Assembly: GCA_037951165.1 (NCBI GenBank)
Contig: JBBDHG010000015.1
Span: forward strand, 12,520,001-12,584,000
DNA: 64,000 bases
Source of the DNA: Lophius americanus
Taxonomy: Eukaryota; Chordata; Actinopteri; Lophiiformes; Lophiidae
Reading direction: 5' to 3'
This document shows, piece by piece, positions 59,880-64,000 of the stretch; position 1 is the first letter of the stretch, and each line of letters begins with the position of its first letter. The notes beneath the pieces were generated by a model. It searched no databases. It saw only the letters and a program-made list of their open reading frames with translations, and was not told where the DNA came from. A program made the translations under genes and the position numbers.

Positions 59880-61200
59880 GCAGTATATCTACCAACCAAA
59901 CAGACACTGGTGAAAACATTCAGTGGAAGGAATAGTATATTTCATAAAAGGAAAAGCCGCAAGAGTTGTAAGTACTTTATATGTTCTTGTGGCTTCATAA
60001 ACCAAATTATATCATGGTACAAATGCTTAAAAATGCCTATTTGGGATGGTAAAGGGGAATACTTAATGTATCTTTTTCCTTTCTCTATTTCTTTTAGAGT
60101 TTGTGTTTAAACATTTTCATCCTTCCATAACAGTCACCTTACTGTGTGAGGATGATGTGTTTCCTTTCACCATGCCTGCCCGCTGTCACTCCACTTTGGG
60201 TGTGTGGCGTCCCTGGCTGCATACATGGTACACCATGTTCTCATGTCCAGTCAAACACCCGCACACAGATTAGGTCATGGCTTCAGTGATTCACCCTTTC
60301 CGTTAGCACCAGTGAGAGTTAAAAACACTGCCTGTTTATGGAAAGAGCTGAATCAGCCCTATTGATTTGCCACCATTAGACCGGGTAGAGTTGTTTTGAG
60401 GTCTGTGCTCGGTGAATATGATGGATGCCTTCTCACATGTGTGCCGCTTTTAGTGAATATCCAATTAATTGCTTTTTATTGGACTCCCTGCAGCTGCACT
60501 TCTCTCTAAATGTGAGGCAGTCTGGCATCTGAAAGAATCCATTTCATGAATAAATACCTGCCCTGCTAAATATCAACCCCGACGATCAGAGTTGTTTTTA
60601 CAATCTAACAGATTCATTTGCATTGACATTTGCCGATTACTTTTCCCCTGAAATGAACTGGATGATAAAGAGGATAAGTGTTAGCGGTAGAAATAGGAAA
60701 CCCAAAAACATACAGTTCTTTCTTCCCTCTGTAATTTTATTCAGCAGTGAAGTTTTTCAGCATTTTTAGTTCTGTCACTGACTTGGAATCTGTTTTAAAG
60801 TGAAGGTCGCAAACCCATTTCACATCCTCTTTTCAGGCATTTGAAACCATTAGAGGCTAGCATTAGATGGAAAGCAGTAGTTTTCTCTCAACATTTTTGT
60901 AGCATAGGTGGAAATTATGTCTACATGGCACCAGATGATTTAAAAAAAGATTTGACAAATTTATTTTGTAAAATCATAGTTTTCTGTTGGAACTATGTAG
61001 TTGCTCCATTCAATTTTCAACAGTTGTGTCTTTCATTGTGTTTGGTCCAATTTGTTGCTGTTACACACCTTTCAACACAACAGGGCTAATGTGGAAATAT
61101 GACTGCGTGCATGCTGGAGTCATGCAGAAAGAGGTCTCGATGCGATTATCAGCAGAAGAACTGAGTAATAGAAATACAATGCAAATAATTGGGTCAATCG
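59880..61200. other. Intergenic, no gene recognised
   Basis: No family-like ORF; AT-rich with TTAAAA stretches around 60930-60980. Confidence 0.3.
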
Positions 61201-61211
61201 TTATATTTTCA

Positions 61212-61510
61212 TCTGATCCAGGGTTGGGTCCCAGGAACAGCAGGCTATGAAGGGTATTGCGGGCCAGGCCAGTATATATATCACTCCTCCAACAAGTTCT
61301 GGGTCAAACTCAGGGTCTCCTCTTTGTATGACATGCCTGGAAAACTCCAAAGAGAGTCGTCTTAGAGGCATGCTAACCAGATAAACAAGCTGCCCCAACT
61401 GCCTCCTTTCGATGTGAAGGAGCAGTGATCCCACTCCGAGCTCCCTCGTCATGTCTACGCCTCACACCTTATCTCTAAGGCTGAGTCCAGACGGCCCATG
61501 AAGGGTAGTG
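61212..61510 (-). mobile_element. LINE reverse-transcriptase relic (C-terminal part)
   Basis: Minus-strand translation contains LLLHIERRQLGQLVYLVSMP, a decayed form of the conserved HIERSQLRWxGHLxRMP block found at the end of reverse transcriptase ORFs of several fish non-LTR elements, followed by LILAW-like ILAWPA. The frame is broken and the rest of the element is absent. Confidence 0.65.
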
Positions 61511-61985
61511 GTTTAGTCTTGGCATCAATTCTTTTACAGCAGTAGCATAATGTACTTAGTTACAGAATGTGTTTTGAGGTGAGCTGCTGCCTCAAGTTTA
61601 ATTTAGTATAAGTGTCGTGGATTTTTCTTCACGAGTGACGGGAAAATGGATTGTAACATGGATAGAAGGTGTCATTGTGATCTCAGTAGAAATATTGACA
61701 TGTGGTGAGAGAGAGAGTGCAGAGCAGTAGGGAAAAACTCTAAATCAAGCAGTAAATCTATGTTCCAGCCTTCATCTACAGTCATGAGGTCTAGGTAATG
61801 GCTGAAATTAACTTTCCTCGTAAGGTGGCGGTGCTCAGCCTTGGAGATAAGGTAAGGAGCTCAGAAAACGAGCAGTGATGGTTTCCAGGCACATCAAACT
61901 GGAATGTGTTCCTAGAGTGCAACAAGAACTCCCTGGAGGGACTGTATATCTCATTTGGCTTAGGAACGCTTCAGGCTCTCACAGG

Positions 61986-62003
61986 ATGGATGGATGGATG
62001 GAT
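61986..62003. repeat. GGAT microsatellite
   Basis: About four and a half GGAT units, as often found at the ends of fish LINE copies. Confidence 0.8.
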
Positions 62004-62014
62004 AGTTACAGGGA

Positions 62015-62800
62015 AAAAGTATTGCTGAATTGACAGTAAATAGCGACAATAAACAACAATAACAAGAACTTGCTAAGGTTGAACACCTACCAGACATGAT
62101 TGTATAATGGCTCCAGAAGAGCAGTAATAAGCCACCTACCACAAATAATAGCCAGTTTTCAACATCTTGCAAAAGGCTCCCTCCCTGCAGAGGATAAGCA
62201 GTTACAGCAGCCGGTAAATTAAAATTGGTATACCAAATAATGATGTATGTGTATGCTTAAGGTGTGGGTGCTCACACGGGTCATTTTCAGTTCAGAATCA
62301 GCAACAGCAGTCCAACTCGTTCCGCATATTGATTTTGCATTGGTTTGCATTGGTAACTGATGCCACAATCGTCCTGTACGTTACCTTCCATACCTCGCTC
62401 TATATTTAAATCAGAAAGTAAAACAGAGGGGATGAGGACAGGGCGTACCAAAGCTGAGAAACCACGGAGCATCCTGCCCCTAATAAATGCAACATTAACC
62501 ATGACCAACATGTCCGATAAAAGCATCACAAGTAAACATGCCGCTACTAACCTGAACCGCCACGAAAGTAACGGCTCAGCAACCACATCTATGACTGCGT
62601 CCTGCCGTCTGATGGGTACCTACAGACAAGAAAGATTGAATTAAATCCTATTTAACACAACCCTGATATAAGCTCAAGCAAACAATGTTAAAGTAGGCAT
62701 CAGCCAAATATCTTCCTGTCAAACAAACCTTCTACAACTTGAGTCAAGAAAAACACAAATTATGAGCAACATAAATGAATACAGTATGTATTCTCTCTTC
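62015..62800. other. Intergenic; both strands open at 62287-62644
   Basis: Open frames of 94 and 99 codons overlap on opposite strands with no motif, so neither is supported as a gene. The end of the window, 63510-64000, likewise holds nothing recognised. Confidence 0.3.
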
Positions 62801-62807
62801 ATGAACC

Positions 62808-62975
62808 TTTCTATTCAGAGTGTGAAGCAAGTTCTCCCAGGTCTGCGTGGTTTCTCTCCAGGTACTCCAGCTTCCATGGTCTAAAAACATGCAATGTCAG
62901 CTGGATGGCCCCAGCACCCAACGTCTCTGAACAGAATAAGTGGGTATGGATGATGAATGAATGAATGAACACATG
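62808..62975 (+). mobile_element. LINE/SINE 3' region fragment, plus strand
   Basis: GTCTGCGTGGTTTCTCTCCA, GGTACTCCAGCTTCCATGGT and AAAAACATGCAATGTCAGCT, ending in GAACAGAATAAGTGGG with a GAATGAATGAATGAA tail, are typical of a very common teleost repeat. No coding capacity. Confidence 0.7.
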
Positions 62976-63224
62976 AGTCCATTACCTTCAAACCACACCC
63001 AAATGGATCTCTGGTGAAAGTTCAGTCAAACCTTTCCTTTGCACAATTGAGCCATAGTTTCTTTCTCACACCACCCCGTTCTTCTCACCTCTAAAGTAGG
63101 ATCAGTCCTTATATAAAGCTGTCACTCTTAGTCAATCATTTTGCTGCCGTCTTTTGAAACTCTGATTCACACTATATCATTCCTGCATGCTTAGCCTATC
63201 ACCATCAGCTTCTGGCTTTTTCTC

Positions 63225-63500
63225 TCTCCATCCATCTTATTACTTCATGCTGCCATTTTGTGTGCGCCCTCCACCTCCCCATCTCTATATGGTCCTCACA
63301 GATCCATAAGCTGCTGCATTCACCAGCCTCAGACGGGTCGTCAGCCATCACCACCAGTATTTAGACTCCAAAGGGGCATATTCCATGTTGAGGATTCAAT
63401 CGCAATATCCCCAAAGAGTCTGAGCGCCAAAGACTTTCTAACAAATAAATGATCACACGTCATCTGTTCTAATAAATCAATACTTTTTTCCTCATTCTCA
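63225..63500 (+). repeat. Dispersed repeat family B, copy 2
   Basis: Plus strand shows CCACCTCCCCATCTCTATAT, CACCACCAGTATTTAGACTC, CCAAAGAGTCTGAGCGCCAA and AATAAATCAATAC in the same order and spacing as the copy at 27.2 kb. The element family is not recognised. Confidence 0.7.
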
Positions 63501-64000
63501 GTCTTCTCTGATTGAACTTATCACCTATCTTCTGTTGTAATTTACGACTATCTTCACTTCATTTACTTGTCCCACCGGATGAATCCACAGTAGTCATCGT
63601 GGCTGTATTAGAAGAATCAGAGATGAAGAATATTAAGAGACTGGGTCTGGATACAGGAGTTATTGATCTACATATCGGTCTGTTATTTTGGGTGATGAGG
63701 CATTCATGGTAGGGCCTTTTATCTTCTTTGTTGTCACTGTAAAAGCGTTTGTCACCGGTCGAGTTTCTATGTAGGTCCTATGTCTCCATCTACCCAAGAA
63801 GAAGGAGGCAGATAGAGGTGAGGCCGGGACTTTCCAGAAGCAATGTTAGAAATGTTGTTAGGATTAGGGATTTGTCATGAAAAACTCAACTGGACGAGTA
63901 AGATTTTGACATAATGAAGATGCTGTACAGTCAGTGGATCATCTAACCTATTCCAAGTGATCAGCTTGGCGTCATTGATGTCTACAAACATTGACGATGC

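Noticed and set aside
62287..62644. Opposed ORFs of 99 and 94 codons
   Set aside because: Open on both strands by chance composition; no motif, signals or neighbours.

Overview
This window looks like a stretch of a teleost (ray-finned fish) nuclear genome. The genes are split by GT-AG introns and intergenic space is wide and AT-rich. The repeats are typical of fish: Tc1-like and hAT-like transposons, tRNA-derived SINEs, LINE fragments and long GT, GA and AT microsatellites. No bacterial operon, rRNA, true tRNA or CRISPR array is visible.

Three protein-coding genes are well supported. tex261 (+, coding 8024..13663, six exons, 196 aa) and ankrd53 (-, coding 15069..18894, six exons, 385 aa) lie tail to tail. 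The same pair is adjacent on human chromosome 2p13, so this is old synteny. The third gene (-, coding 50708..58747) is the most unusual object here. Three exons join in phase into a protein of about 2,099 residues. It has two intact GIMAP/AIG1-type GTPase domains, then about 1,300 residues of charged coiled coil with a roughly 120-residue internal repeat, then a third GIMAP-like domain that has lost its P-loop and DxxG motif. The last 5.4 kb of coding sequence is one exon.

Layout: 1-8 kb holds three phase-compatible candidate exons of an unidentified gene (1737..3906) and a SINE. 8-14.8 kb is tex261, whose first intron carries a Tc1-like remnant split by a hAT-like insertion plus a deleted Tc1-like copy. 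15-19 kb is ankrd53, with long GA-type and GATAA-type arrays in one intron. About 19-50 kb has no recognisable coding sequence and is rich in transposon fragments. 50.7-58.8 kb is the giant GIMAP gene. 58.8-64 kb is repeats (SINE, LINE reverse-transcriptase relic, a repeat shared with 27 kb).

Functionally, tex261 belongs to an ER/Golgi cargo-adaptor family. ankrd53 is a cytosolic ankyrin-repeat protein with an RFX X-box-like site at its start. The GIMAP-like gene belongs to a family of immune-associated GTPases that is often expanded in fish. Splice junctions were chosen by GT-AG signals, reading phase and, for tex261 and ankrd53, remembered family similarity. No search or transcript evidence was available.
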